Shown: positions 7,959 to 15,611 of the stretch, one piece after another
Layout: each line of letters opens with the position of its first letter
How positions within the stretch are numbered: position 1 is the stretch's first letter
Assembly (NCBI GenBank): GCA_910578825.1
Contig: CAJTSB010000008.1
Location: forward strand, 50,141 to 114,140
DNA from: an uncultured Lachnospiraceae bacterium
GTDB taxonomy: Bacteria > Bacillota > Clostridia > Lachnospirales > Lachnospiraceae
DNA: 64,000 bases
Reading direction: 5' to 3'
Translations under genes and position numbers: made by a program
Notes under the pieces: generated by a model
What the model was told of the DNA's origin: nothing
The model's database searches: none
What the model saw: only the letters and a program-made list of their open reading frames with translations

Positions 7959-9332
7959 TTACAGGAAAATATATTTCGCTATAAACAGAACCGTAAGTAT
8001 ATACATAAGTATACTGATTTTCTTCTCTTTTGCCTTGCCGGTAATCAGGTTAATCAGCGTCCAGGAGATAACGCCAACGGCAATACCCTCCGAAATGCTG
8101 TAGGCAAGCGGCATCGCAAGAATGCACAAAAATGCCGGAATGGCGTCTGACATATCGGTAAAGTCAATCTTTGCAACAGATCCCATCATATAGAATCCTA
8201 CAATCACCAGAGCCGGGGCAATTGCGAAACTCGGAATGCTTAAGAATAACGGGGAGAAGATTACGGACAAAAGGAACAAGGCGCCCGTTACGAGGGAGGT
8301 AAGTCCGGTACGTCCGCCGGCAGTAACGCCGGAAGCGCTTTCGACATAAGTCGTTGTCGTGGAGGTTCCGAAGATCGCGCCCACACAGGTTGCAATTGCA
8401 TCAGACAGAAGCGCCGGTTTGATGCGCGGCAGCTTGCCGTTCTTGTCAAGCATGTCCGCTTTGGAGGAAACACCAATTAAGGTTCCCAGCGTATCGAATA
8501 AATCCACAAACAGGAAGGAGAACATAATAACAATAAAGTCTCCAATCCGGACAGAGCTAAAATCAACTTTGGTAAACACAGCGCCGAAAGTCTCACCGAA
8601 GGATGAAAAATCCAAACTTACGATGCCGGCGGGGATTGTGGAATACATGCCAGCATCTGGATTCGGCACATAAATGCCGATGATCTCGCATATGATACCC
8701 AGTACCCATGTGGCAAGGATGCCAATCAGAATGCCGCCTTTTACATTTTTTGCAAGTAAAACAGCAGTAATTAAAATTCCGACCAGTGCAAGGATTGCGC
8801 CGACGCCGACAGAGGAGAAGGTCTCACCTTTGAATGTCTGGTAGCTTACCAGCGTGGAGGGATTTGCCACAATCAGTTTTGCGTCTTGCAAACCGATAAA
8901 TGCAATAAACAGACCAATTCCTACGCTGACAGCTGCTTTCAACGTGGTCGGAATGGCATTGAAGATAGCCTCACGCACATTGGTAAGGGATAAGACGATA
9001 AAGATAATACCCTCAACAAATACGGCAAACAATGCAATTTCCCAGGAATAACCCATTCCAATGACAACGGAATAGGCAAAGTATGCATTCAGGCCCATTC
9101 CAGGCGCCAGGGCAAATGGGTAATTTGCCAGTAATGCCATTAAAAGCGTACCCACGAACGAAGCGAGGGCAGTTGCAATCATGACCGCGTTGGAGTTCAT
9201 GCCAGCTTCACCTAAGATGTTCGGATTTACGGCGAGGATATAAGCCATCGTCATAAATGTGGTAAGTCCGGCAATCACTTCCGTACGGACGGTTGTGTTG
9301 TTGTCTTTCAACTTGAAAAATCGTTCCAACAT
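7959..9332 (-). CDS. NCS2-family purine permease (guanine/hypoxanthine type)
   Basis: This is a 457-residue integral membrane protein of the AzgA-like branch of the NCS2 transporters, which import purine bases with protons. Family marks are the N-terminal FFKLKDNNTTVRTEVIAGLTTF start, MAYILAVNPNIL, the TM3 segment ALAPGMGLNAYFAY, and the binding-site segment GTSTTTTYVESASG. Roughly 12-14 hydrophobic segments are visible. The ATG at 9332 was chosen because AAAGGAG precedes it by about 9 nt; a longer in-frame start would run through a leader hairpin. It stands alone, transcribed away from the CDF exporter. I found no purine-riboswitch core in its leader. Exact base specificity is uncertain. Confidence 0.9.
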   Translation of the reverse strand: MLERFFKLKDNNTTVRTEVIAGLTTFMTMAYILAVNPNILGEAGMNSNAVMIATALASFVGTLLMALLANYPFALAPGMGLNAYFAYSVVIGMGYSWEIALFAVFVEGIIFIVLSLTNVREAIFNAIPTTLKAAVSVGIGLFIAFIGLQDAKLIVANPSTLVSYQTFKGETFSSVGVGAILALVGILITAVLLAKNVKGGILIGILATWVLGIICEIIGIYVPNPDAGMYSTIPAGIVSLDFSSFGETFGAVFTKVDFSSVRIGDFIVIMFSFLFVDLFDTLGTLIGVSSKADMLDKNGKLPRIKPALLSDAIATCVGAIFGTSTTTTYVESASGVTAGGRTGLTSLVTGALFLLSVIFSPLFLSIPSFAIAPALVIVGFYMMGSVAKIDFTDMSDAIPAFLCILAMPLAYSISEGIAVGVISWTLINLITGKAKEKKISILMYILTVLFIAKYIFL

Positions 9333-9377
9333 AAATTTACTCTCCTTTTCATAGAATAATATAGTGTCTGATTGTTT

Positions 9378-9407
9378 TCTGGTCATTTCCGTTTTCGGCT
9401 GACCAGA
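9378..9407 (-). promoter_or_regulatory. Leader hairpin of the purine permease
   Basis: In the 5' leader, arms TCTGGTCA/TGACCAGA (8 bp) enclose an inner CCG/CGG stem. It lies between the extended -10 promoter and the start codon. It could be an RNA regulatory element or a protein operator. Confidence 0.4.
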
Positions 9408-9418
9408 CAAACAAACTT

Positions 9419-9427
9419 ATTATATCA
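9419..9427 (-). promoter_or_regulatory. Extended -10 promoter for the purine permease
   Basis: On the minus strand the sequence reads TGATATAAT, an extended -10 element (TGnTATAAT) about 87 nt upstream of the start codon. No good -35 box is visible, which is usual for this promoter type. Confidence 0.5.
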
Positions 9428-9551
9428 TATATTTTCGGCGAGATATAGTAAAAAATTCCAGATTATGCTACAATACCGTTATTATGTGTCGGGGAGCACA
9501 AAAAACAGGAATATAATGATGATTATTAATTTGAAAAACTGAGGTAAAAAG

Positions 9552-10724
9552 ATGGTTTTTTTGTTGACAAATCTGTTTATCAAAGATAAGGATGATATTG
9601 AAAATCCCAGAGTACGCCAGGCGTATGGGATGCTCTGCGGTACGGTAGGAATTATGCTGAACCTCCTGCTGTTTGCAGGAAAATTTCTGGCAGGTACGAT
9701 CAGCCATTCCATTTCGATTACAGCGGATGCATTCAATAATCTTTCGGATGCCGGCGCTTCGGTGGTGACGCTGGCAGGTTTTAAGATGGCGGGGGCAAAA
9801 CCGGATGTTGACCATCCGTATGGACATGGAAGAATCGAATATATTTCCGGGTTGATTGTGTCCGGTGCGATTATCGTCATGGCATTTGAGCTGATAAAGA
9901 GTTCCATTGATAAAATTATAACGCCGGCGCCGGTAGAATTCAGTATTCTTTCGGTGGCAATCCTGTTTGTCTCCATTCTCGTAAAAATGTATATGGCATT
10001 TTACAATTACAGGATTGGAAGGAAACTGGATTCCGCGGCGATGCGCGCTACAGCAACGGACAGTCTGAGCGATACCTGCGCTACGACTGCAGTTTTGATT
10101 GGTATTGTGACAGGAGAACTGACCGGACTTCGCATTGATGGATACTGCGGTATTTTGGTGGGAGCATTTATTTTCTATGCAGGCATCTCGGCGGCGAAGG
10201 ATACATTGAACCCGCTCCTGGGACAGCCGCCGGAAGAGGAATTTGTTGCGCAGATTGAAGAGATTGTGCTTGCGCATGAAGAAATCTGTAGCTTGCATGA
10301 TCTTCTGGTACATGACTATGGTCCCGGCAGATGTATGATTTCTCTGCATGTGGAAGTTCCGGCAGATGGAAATATATTGCAGCTTCATGAAGTGGTGGAT
10401 GAGGCGGAAGTCGAGTTGCAGAAACAACTGAATTGTATGGCAGTCATTCACATGGACCCGGTTGTTACGGAAGACACATATATTTTGGAATTGCGGGGAA
10501 AAATAAAGGAGCTGATAGAGGACATTGATCCGATTATCACCATGCATGATTTTCGTGTTGTGCCCAAACATATCCACACAAAATTATTGTTTGATGTAGT
10601 CATTCCTTATGAGTATGCAATTGATGATGAGGATTTGCAGGAAATGATTGCAGAGCGCATTAACGACGAACTTGGGGATGATTATTTTGTGGTGATTCAG
10701 GTTGATAAGGCATATGTAAAATAA
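9552..10724 (+). CDS. Cation diffusion facilitator (CDF) family metal exporter
   Basis: This 390-residue membrane protein exports divalent metal in exchange for protons. About six transmembrane helices occupy residues 28-215, followed by a long cytoplasmic C-terminal region (about 175 residues, longer than usual) that may bind metal. Signature segments are SITADAFNNLSDAGAS in TM2 and HPYGHGRIEYISG in the following loop. The first transport-site position is Asn62 rather than Asp (NxxxD instead of DxxxD), a variant seen in part of the family, so zinc specificity should not be assumed and manganese is possible. GAGG is 7 nt upstream of the start. The gene runs divergently from the permease with no clear partner. 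Confidence 0.88.
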   Translation: MVFLLTNLFIKDKDDIENPRVRQAYGMLCGTVGIMLNLLLFAGKFLAGTISHSISITADAFNNLSDAGASVVTLAGFKMAGAKPDVDHPYGHGRIEYISGLIVSGAIIVMAFELIKSSIDKIITPAPVEFSILSVAILFVSILVKMYMAFYNYRIGRKLDSAAMRATATDSLSDTCATTAVLIGIVTGELTGLRIDGYCGILVGAFIFYAGISAAKDTLNPLLGQPPEEEFVAQIEEIVLAHEEICSLHDLLVHDYGPGRCMISLHVEVPADGNILQLHEVVDEAEVELQKQLNCMAVIHMDPVVTEDTYILELRGKIKELIEDIDPIITMHDFRVVPKHIHTKLLFDVVIPYEYAIDDEDLQEMIAERINDELGDDYFVVIQVDKAYVK

Positions 10725-10845
10725 ATAGTCGGAAGAAATCTTCCCTAGTTTCACCGGATATGTCATAAAAAGGTAAAAAAAATGTCCGATTTTTCATCAA
10801 TATATACTAATCTTTTGTGGAAATTCCCAGTTTTCACAAACACAC

Positions 10846-10874
10846 TTGAAAAAGCCTCATACATGGGGTATATT
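10846..10874 (+). promoter_or_regulatory. Promoter of the HPr-like gene
   Basis: TTGAAA (10846-10851) and TATATT (10869-10874) are separated by exactly 17 nt. They lie about 65 nt upstream of the HPr-like start codon and match the sigma-A consensus well. Confidence 0.65.
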
Positions 10875-10939
10875 TGATATGGTACAAAATACATGAGAAA
10901 CAGATTGTATGATAGCTTTACATGAGAAAGAGAGATAAG

Positions 10940-11194
10940 ATGAGCGAAAAGAAAATTATTGTATCTAATGTAGCGAAAGAGTACAACAATCCTATTGCCG
11001 AGTTAGTTCAGGTAGCTTGTCAGTTTGACAGCGAGATTCGCCTGGAAAGTAACGAGGCAAGAATTAATGCGAAGAGCATTATGGGTATCATGGCATTTAA
11101 TCCGTCGAAAGGAATGACTGTAAATATAGTGGCTGATGGAAGCGATGAAGAAGAAGCTTTATTGGCGATGGAGAAATTTTTAGTCTGTCAATAG
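10940..11194 (+). CDS. HPr-like protein lacking the active-site histidine (Crh-like)
   Basis: This 84-residue protein has the HPr fold pattern. From this start the numbering matches HPr: Pro18 and Ser46 fall in place, the latter within KSIMGIM. The phosphotransfer histidine at 15 is replaced by Tyr, and Arg17 by Asn (EYNNPIAELV). It therefore cannot carry phosphate from enzyme I as HPr does, but it keeps the serine that HPr kinase modifies in Firmicutes. Bacillus Crh, with Gln15, is the precedent: a catabolite-repression cofactor without PTS activity. That this protein acts similarly is inference. No PTS genes lie nearby. The next gene follows after 23 nt and may share the transcript. Confidence 0.75.
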   Translation: MSEKKIIVSNVAKEYNNPIAELVQVACQFDSEIRLESNEARINAKSIMGIMAFNPSKGMTVNIVADGSDEEEALLAMEKFLVCQ

Positions 11195-11217
11195 GAATAT
11201 CAGGGAGGAAAACTAAA

Positions 11218-11694
11218 ATGGAAAACAAGGACAAGAAAGTGACTTCAACAAAACCAACAGCCGCGAAGGAAGAGGCTGTGGTGAAGACAGCACCAAAGGT
11301 TGAGACTGTTGTGAAAGAGGTAACGCCAGCGGTTAAGGTAGAGCCGGAGAAGAAAGCGGAGACACCGAAGGTTGAGGCTGAAAACAAAGCAGAGACCACG
11401 AAGAAAGACGTTAAATCGGAGACAAAGGATACGCCGGCAAAGAAGACAAGAGGCAGAAAACCCGGAAAGACATCTGCAAAGAAGAAGACTGTAGAGAAAG
11501 TAGAAGAAGTATACGTACAGTTCCAGGAGCTGGAGATTACGACCAAAGAAATTGTGGACAAGGCAAAGCAGATTTATATTGGAGAAGGACACAGAGAGTC
11601 TTCCATCAAATCTCTTCGTTTGTATATTAAGCCGGATGAGCATATGGCTTATTATGTAATCAATGAAAAGATTACGGGTGGTATTGAGCTTTAA
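11218..11694 (+). CDS. DUF6465 family protein with a disordered Lys/Glu/Ala-rich N-terminus
   Basis: This 158-residue protein has two parts. Residues 1-95 are a low-complexity, highly charged stretch rich in Lys, Glu, Thr, Val and Ala, with a histone- or HU-tail-like basic patch (KKTRGRKPGKTSAKKK at about 78-93). Residues 100-158 form a compact domain (VYVQFQELEITTKEIVDKA, EGHRESSIKSLRLYIKP, AYYVINEKITGG) that I recognise as DUF6465, common in Lachnospiraceae and of unknown function. The basic patch could bind nucleic acid, but that is inference only. GGGAGG precedes the start. It sits 23 nt after the HPr-like gene and before a terminator. Confidence 0.7.
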   Translation: MENKDKKVTSTKPTAAKEEAVVKTAPKVETVVKEVTPAVKVEPEKKAETPKVEAENKAETTKKDVKSETKDTPAKKTRGRKPGKTSAKKKTVEKVEEVYVQFQELEITTKEIVDKAKQIYIGEGHRESSIKSLRLYIKPDEHMAYYVINEKITGGIEL

Positions 11695-11719
11695 TAAATA
11701 GACAGGATCATACAGTGGC

Positions 11720-11769
11720 TGTTGCAGGAAAATATCAATGATTTTTGATATTCTTTTGCAACAGTTTTT
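11720..11769 (+). terminator. Terminator after the DUF6465 gene
   Basis: A 19-bp imperfect stem has arms from 11720 (TGTTGCAGG) and up to 11763 (TTTTGCAACA), followed by GTTTTT. It lies only 24 nt before the response regulator start, so the bce-type operon is either read from a promoter inside or before this hairpin, or receives read-through. Confidence 0.75.
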
Positions 11770-11793
11770 AATTTTGCGAATGGAGAATGTAAT

Positions 11794-12465
11794 ATGTACA
11801 AACTATTGATTGTGGAAGATGATGCAGTCATTGCTGGGGCGATAAAACAGCATATGCAAAGTTGGGGGTATGAGGCTATCTGTGTGGAAGATTTTCGAGA
11901 GGTATTACAGACCTTTGTCACGCAAAATCCTCAGCTTGTACTGATGGATATTTCCCTTCCCTATTATAATGGATATCACTGGTGCGATGAGATACGCAAA
12001 ATTTCCAAGGTTCCCATTATCTTTATTTCCTCTGCCTCAGACAATATGAGTATTGTTATGGCGGTGAATATGGGTGGGGATGATTTTGTGGCCAAACCTT
12101 TTGACCTCAATGTATTGCAGGCAAAGGTGCAGGCGCTTTTGCGCCGTACGTATGATTTTGCCGGTGACAGCCAGCTTATGGAGCACAGGGGGATGATTTT
12201 TGATAGCGGAAAAGGACTGGTGGCATATGAGGATGCCAGGGTGGAGCTTACCAAAAATGAGATGGGTATTTTGCGCACGCTTCTGGAACAAAAAGGAAGG
12301 ATTGTCACAAGAGATAAACTGATGGAGAGATTATGGGAGTCGGACAATTTTATTGACGATAATACACTGACTGTAAATGTGGCGCGCCTCAGGAAGAAAC
12401 TGGAAGAGATTGGAATCTGCGATATGATTAAGACGAGAAAGGGAATCGGCTATGTGGTGGATTAA
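11794..12465 (+). CDS. OmpR-family response regulator, Bce type
   Basis: This 223-residue protein has a receiver domain (1-115) with acidic pocket Glu8-Asp9-Asp10, phosphoacceptor Asp52 in LVLMDISLP, and the conserved Lys in FVAKPFD, plus a winged-helix DNA-binding domain (about 125-223, NTLTVNVARLRKKLE). The YYNGYHWCDEIR segment after the phosphoacceptor is typical of BceR/BraR/VirR regulators that work with peptide-antibiotic ABC transporters. Its likely partner is the histidine kinase that overlaps it by 14 nt, and its likely target is the BceAB-type transporter at 15612, although a toxin-antitoxin pair now separates them. The candidate operator is CTTACAAAACCGTAAG upstream of the transporter. 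Confidence 0.9.
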   Translation: MYKLLIVEDDAVIAGAIKQHMQSWGYEAICVEDFREVLQTFVTQNPQLVLMDISLPYYNGYHWCDEIRKISKVPIIFISSASDNMSIVMAVNMGGDDFVAKPFDLNVLQAKVQALLRRTYDFAGDSQLMEHRGMIFDSGKGLVAYEDARVELTKNEMGILRTLLEQKGRIVTRDKLMERLWESDNFIDDNTLTVNVARLRKKLEEIGICDMIKTRKGIGYVVD

Positions 12466-13432
12466 ATCGTATATCCGGCGGCATCGTATGGGGCTTGTAT
12501 TGTTTGTAGTCTACGCCTTAATCTTTGTAATCGTTATGTATCTCTATCAGTTTCCATTGGAACCCGTTGGCTACGCTGCAGGTCTGTGTGCGGCTTTGGG
12601 TCTTATTGTCTCCCTGGTCGACAGTTTACACTATCGCAGGAAAATCATAGTTTTGAAATGGCAGATGGAAGCGGTCAGAAATGGAACAGAGTCTCTTCCG
12701 GAGCCGGAAGATGAGCAGGAACGGCTGTATCAGGAATTGCTGGAAATATCCAGGGATGAGTGGATGAATCAGGTGGCGCAGCTGATGAAAGAAAAGAGGG
12801 ACGTTACCGATTATTTTACACTGTGGACGCATCAGATTAAGACGCCGGTTGCCGCCATGGGTCTGTTATTGCAGCAGGAGGTAAGCGGAGACGAAGAACA
12901 TTACAGGCAGAAACGTCAGGTGAAGAATGAGCTGTTTCGCATCGAGCAGTATGTGGATATGGTGCTGCAATATCTGCGCCTTACAGATGGCGTCAATGAT
13001 TTTGTGTTGCGCGAGTATGAATTGGATGGTATTATCCGACAGGCGCTGCGCAAATATACGCCCATGTTTATCCGTAAGAACCTTACACTTGCCTATGAGC
13101 CGGTAAAAGAGAAAACGGCGACCGATGAGAAATGGATGGTATTTGTGGTGGAACAGCTTTTGTCAAATGCCATAAAGTATACTTCATCCGGCAGTATCCA
13201 GATTTATATGGAAAATGGCTGTCTTGTCATTGAGGACAGTGGAATCGGTATTTTGCCGGAAGATTTGCCAAGGATTTTTGATAAGAGCTATACCGGATAT
13301 AATGGGAGAAAGGATAAGAAAGCGTCCGGAATCGGGCTGTATCTCGTGAAAGAAATTCTGAGCAGGCTGGGGCATAAGATTTATGTGGAGTCTGAGCCGG
13401 GGACAGGGACGAAAATGAAGATATTGTTTTAA
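12452..13432 (+). CDS. Intramembrane-sensing histidine kinase, Bce type
   Basis: This 326-residue kinase has two transmembrane helices (about 14-32 and 38-58) joined by a very short outer loop, so it has no sensor domain of its own. The H-box FTLWTHQIKTPVAAM contains His127. The ATPase part has the N-box (EQLLSNAIKYT), DSGIGI, and the SGIGLYLVKEIL G-box. Kinases of this layout (BceS-like) sense flux through their partner ABC transporter rather than the peptide itself. The gene overlaps the response regulator by 14 nt. It is followed directly by one copy of the 17-nt repeat that also precedes the transporter genes. Confidence 0.9.
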   Translation: MWWIKSYIRRHRMGLVLFVVYALIFVIVMYLYQFPLEPVGYAAGLCAALGLIVSLVDSLHYRRKIIVLKWQMEAVRNGTESLPEPEDEQERLYQELLEISRDEWMNQVAQLMKEKRDVTDYFTLWTHQIKTPVAAMGLLLQQEVSGDEEHYRQKRQVKNELFRIEQYVDMVLQYLRLTDGVNDFVLREYELDGIIRQALRKYTPMFIRKNLTLAYEPVKEKTATDEKWMVFVVEQLLSNAIKYTSSGSIQIYMENGCLVIEDSGIGILPEDLPRIFDKSYTGYNGRKDKKASGIGLYLVKEILSRLGHKIYVESEPGTGTKMKILF

Positions 13433-13433
13433 T

Positions 13434-13449
13434 CTTACAAAACCGTAAG
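13434..13449 (+). promoter_or_regulatory. Operator-like dyad, first copy (left flank of the AbiE insert)
   Basis: CTTACAAAACCGTAAG is a dyad (CTTAC, 6 nt, GTAAG) located 1 nt after the kinase stop codon. The same 16 bases, plus one preceding T, recur at 15425-15440 upstream of the transporter. Here no transporter promoter follows, so this copy may be an evolutionary remnant of the insertion event or may tie the toxin-antitoxin promoter to the response regulator. Confidence 0.6.
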
Positions 13450-13470
13450 TGTTTGTAGGGATAGAAAAAG

Positions 13471-13499
13471 TTGACACAGGAAAGTTTCACTGATATAAT
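13471..13499 (+). promoter_or_regulatory. Consensus promoter of the AbiE toxin-antitoxin operon
   Basis: A perfect TTGACA (13471-13476) and a perfect TATAAT (13494-13499) are separated by 17 nt. Such a full-consensus promoter fits an autorepressed toxin-antitoxin operon. Confidence 0.85.
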
Positions 13500-13538
13500 A
13501 AGTTTCACTATAATAGTGAAAGTGGTGAAATAAGTGAA
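13483..13538 (+). promoter_or_regulatory. Repeated TTTCAC/GTGAAA operator of the AbiE operon
   Basis: Two direct GTTTCACT motifs (13484 and 13502) are followed by three inverted GTGAAA motifs up to the start codon. The centre TTTCACTATAATAGTGAAA is almost a perfect palindrome. The array covers the spacer, the -10 box, the RBS and the first codon. Binding by the antitoxin, which has a winged-helix region, would block both transcription and translation initiation (inference from known AbiEi autoregulation). Confidence 0.65.
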
Positions 13539-14550
13539 ATCTATACCTGCAATAGAATGTGTGTCGAAAAAGTTTCTGAAACTTCCCAACATTCAAAAAT
13601 ATGAAGTGAGTGCATTGACAGAATATGGATTTGTTGCTGCTGTTGAGATGGATGATGGATTTGAGTTTAAAATCCATGTGTATATTATGCAGAAGTCATA
13701 TCCTTCTATAGTGATGCAGTTATTAGAAAAGAGAGGGAAGGGGGATTGTGTATTAGTATCTCCATATATATCGGAGCGAACGGCATATTTATGTGAGAAA
13801 AATGGTGTTGGATATTTTGATTATGCTGGGAATTGCTGGTTTGTCGGACACTCCGTTTATCTTTGTGAACGAGGAAATAAGAATTTGAGACCGGAAAACG
13901 GCAAGGCATCTGTTTCTATATTTGAGCGTTCAGCAGTGGTATCATCTATGATATTGCGGGAGCTTTTTGTGGATATCAATAAGCGATGGCGGTTAAAGCA
14001 TCTCTCGGAGACGGTGAAATGTAGTATTGGACAGGTTTCAAAGGTAATGGATTTTTTGATAAAAAATGTATGGGCAGAAAAATCAGCAGAGGGATATCGT
14101 ATTTCAGAACCGGAATTGCTTTTGAAGGAGTGGAGCAAAACATACGGAAAAAAAACAGTACCGGCCTATTCATGCTATAGCCTGGATAAGCCGTCTGTGT
14201 TGGAAGGAAGACTGAGTGATTTAAAACGGGATATGGGAATCAGCTATTATCTTACCGGTTTTTCCGGTGGAGTCCGATACGCTCCAGTTGTGCGTTATAA
14301 TAAGGTTCACGTATATATTGCACCAGAAGATGTTTTGGAAGCAATTGCTTATCTGGGATTAAAGGAAGTAGGCAGTGGTGCAAATGTTATGATCTATATG
14401 CTGGAAAATGATTCTTATAAAAAGGATAGCCGGACAATCGGGAATGATATGGTGGTATCGCCAGTACAGGTGTATCTGGACAGCATACAGATAAAAGGAC
14501 GCGGGGAGGAACTTGCAGAAGCAGTTCTGCTAAAGGAGATTTTGAAATGA
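13534..14550 (+). CDS. AbiEi-like antitoxin (type IV toxin-antitoxin)
   Basis: This 338-residue protein resembles the long AbiEi_2-type antitoxins. It has an N-terminal nuclease-like fold region (VLVSPYISERTAYLCEKNGVGYFDYAGNCW), a central winged helix (about 140-190, RWRLKHLSETVKCSIGQVSKVMDFL) and a C-terminal domain with the segment YYLTGFSGGVRYAPVV. AbiEi proteins repress their own promoter and counteract the AbiEii nucleotidyltransferase toxin without stable binding. The start is a GTG with a weak RBS lying inside the operator repeats. The stop overlaps the toxin start as ATGA. It separates bceRS-type from bceAB-type genes, so the pair is a likely insertion. Confidence 0.75.
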   Translation: MKSIPAIECVSKKFLKLPNIQKYEVSALTEYGFVAAVEMDDGFEFKIHVYIMQKSYPSIVMQLLEKRGKGDCVLVSPYISERTAYLCEKNGVGYFDYAGNCWFVGHSVYLCERGNKNLRPENGKASVSIFERSAVVSSMILRELFVDINKRWRLKHLSETVKCSIGQVSKVMDFLIKNVWAEKSAEGYRISEPELLLKEWSKTYGKKTVPAYSCYSLDKPSVLEGRLSDLKRDMGISYYLTGFSGGVRYAPVVRYNKVHVYIAPEDVLEAIAYLGLKEVGSGANVMIYMLENDSYKKDSRTIGNDMVVSPVQVYLDSIQIKGRGEELAEAVLLKEILK

Positions 14551-15383
14551 TACGGGATGAGAATTTGAAAAGCAGCGTGGATTATTCGGAGGGACAGAAA
14601 GAGGCGGCTCATAGAATATTAGTAGAGTTGGTAAATATTTTCGGAGAATATAAAGAAGATATTAGAATTGTAGGAGGTTGGGTTCCGGATTTGATGTTTC
14701 CGGGAGAAGACCATATAGGCAGTGTTGATGTGGATGTATTGATTAATCATTTGACGCTTCATGATGAGGGATATCAGAATATGTCAAAGATTCTCTGGAA
14801 AAATGGATATAAGGAGCATCCTGAAAAATATTTCTCATTTATAAAAACGGTAGAAGTTGAGGGTGTTTTTTATGATGTGGATGTGGATATTCTTGCTGGA
14901 ATGTATGGCGGGACACAGGAAAAGAAACGGAGCCAGCATGTACAGGGAATGAAAGCATTGAAAGCTACAGGTGGCAATTTTGCATTTGAATATCCCTCGC
15001 AGAGAATCCTTTTGGAAGCCAAAAGACCAGATGGGGCAATTGATGTTGCAAATGTCAGTGTTATCGCGGTGGTTCCGTATTTGATTATGAAAACAGTGGC
15101 AATGGGGCGTGGAAAAGCAAAGGATGCCTACGATATATATTTTTTGATCCGGCATTACAGAGGCGGTGTAAAGGAATTGGCAAAGGAGTTTCAATCAAAT
15201 GCAGGCAATAAACTTGTGCAGGAGATGAAGGAAAAGCTTGCGGGTAAATTTGCGTCTCCCGCTCATGCCGGGGCCAGGGATATCGTAGAGTTTTTGGGGC
15301 TGATAGATGAAGAAGAAATTGAAATGATAAAAAGGGATGCCTATGAGCAGATACAAGCTTTGGTGCGTTTGATATCTGCGTAA
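14547..15383 (+). CDS. AbiEii/AbiGii-like nucleotidyltransferase toxin
   Basis: This 278-residue protein has the minimal nucleotidyltransferase signature: a Gly-Gly pair in RIVGGWVPDLM (Gly43-Gly44) followed by the metal-binding DxD in SVDVDVLI (Asp61 and Asp63). A later segment, GRGKAKDAYDIYFLIRHY, matches the conserved helix that follows in AbiEii-type proteins. Members of this fold group modify tRNA or other targets with nucleotides and cause growth arrest, often during phage infection. The gene is translationally coupled to the AbiEi-like antitoxin by a 4-nt overlap. It ends 41 nt before the second copy of the 17-nt repeat. Confidence 0.75.
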   Translation: MIRDENLKSSVDYSEGQKEAAHRILVELVNIFGEYKEDIRIVGGWVPDLMFPGEDHIGSVDVDVLINHLTLHDEGYQNMSKILWKNGYKEHPEKYFSFIKTVEVEGVFYDVDVDILAGMYGGTQEKKRSQHVQGMKALKATGGNFAFEYPSQRILLEAKRPDGAIDVANVSVIAVVPYLIMKTVAMGRGKAKDAYDIYFLIRHYRGGVKELAKEFQSNAGNKLVQEMKEKLAGKFASPAHAGARDIVEFLGLIDEEEIEMIKRDAYEQIQALVRLISA

Positions 15384-15424
15384 TGCTTTCGTATGATGGT
15401 GTTTTAAAAACATTTTGCTCTATT

Positions 15425-15460
15425 CTTACAAAACCGTAAGATAAATGCTCCAAATGTAAG
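15425..15460 (+). promoter_or_regulatory. Bce-type operator upstream of the ABC transporter
   Basis: The dyad CTTACAAAACCGTAAG (15425-15440) is followed by a half-site TGTAAG (15455-15460). A full site plus a downstream half-site is the arrangement known for BceR-type regulators. It lies upstream of a -10 box with no matching -35, as expected for an activator-dependent promoter. Confidence 0.65.
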
Positions 15461-15492
15461 CTAAAGTTAAGGCATCATCGTTTCTGTTTCGC

Positions 15493-15498
15493 TATACT
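15493..15498 (+). promoter_or_regulatory. -10 box of the transporter promoter
   Basis: TATACT lies 33 nt after the operator half-site. No TTGACA-like -35 is found at 16-18 nt spacing, so activation by the Bce-type response regulator is likely. Transcripts would start around 15505 and carry the two-hairpin repeat in their leader. Confidence 0.55.
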
Positions 15499-15515
15499 AT
15501 CTTTAGAAATCAGAG

Positions 15516-15606
15516 GAGGAAGGCAAATGCGCAGCATTTAAAAGAAACCTTCCACCGAAATGGCAGGCGATGCAGTTTGGCGCGTGCCGCTACTTTATGA
15601 AGGAGG
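15516..15606 (+). repeat. Two-hairpin interspersed repeat, copy A (transporter leader)
   Basis: Hairpin 1 has outer arms GGAAGG (15518-15523) and CCTTCC (15548-15553) around an inner AAATGC/GCATTT stem. Hairpin 2 has TGGCA (15561) paired with TGCC (15585-15588). The element ends in AGGAGG (15601-15606), which is the ribosome binding site of the ABC ATPase gene 5 nt later. It shares long identical stretches with copies at 54944 and 57896 (for example AAGGCAAATGCGCAGCATTT with copy B). It lies in the 5' untranslated leader. Confidence 0.8.
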
Positions 15607-15611
15607 ATATT

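Noticed and set aside
9333..9480. Purine riboswitch before the purine permease
   Set aside because: I looked for the conserved three-way-junction core and found none. Only an 8-bp leader hairpin and an extended -10 box are present.
9468..10577. Long minus-strand open frame over the CDF gene
   Set aside because: Composition is rich in Cys, His and Asn with no domain, and it is antisense to a clear transporter. The same applies to the long antisense frame at 36361-37488 over the ABC exporter.
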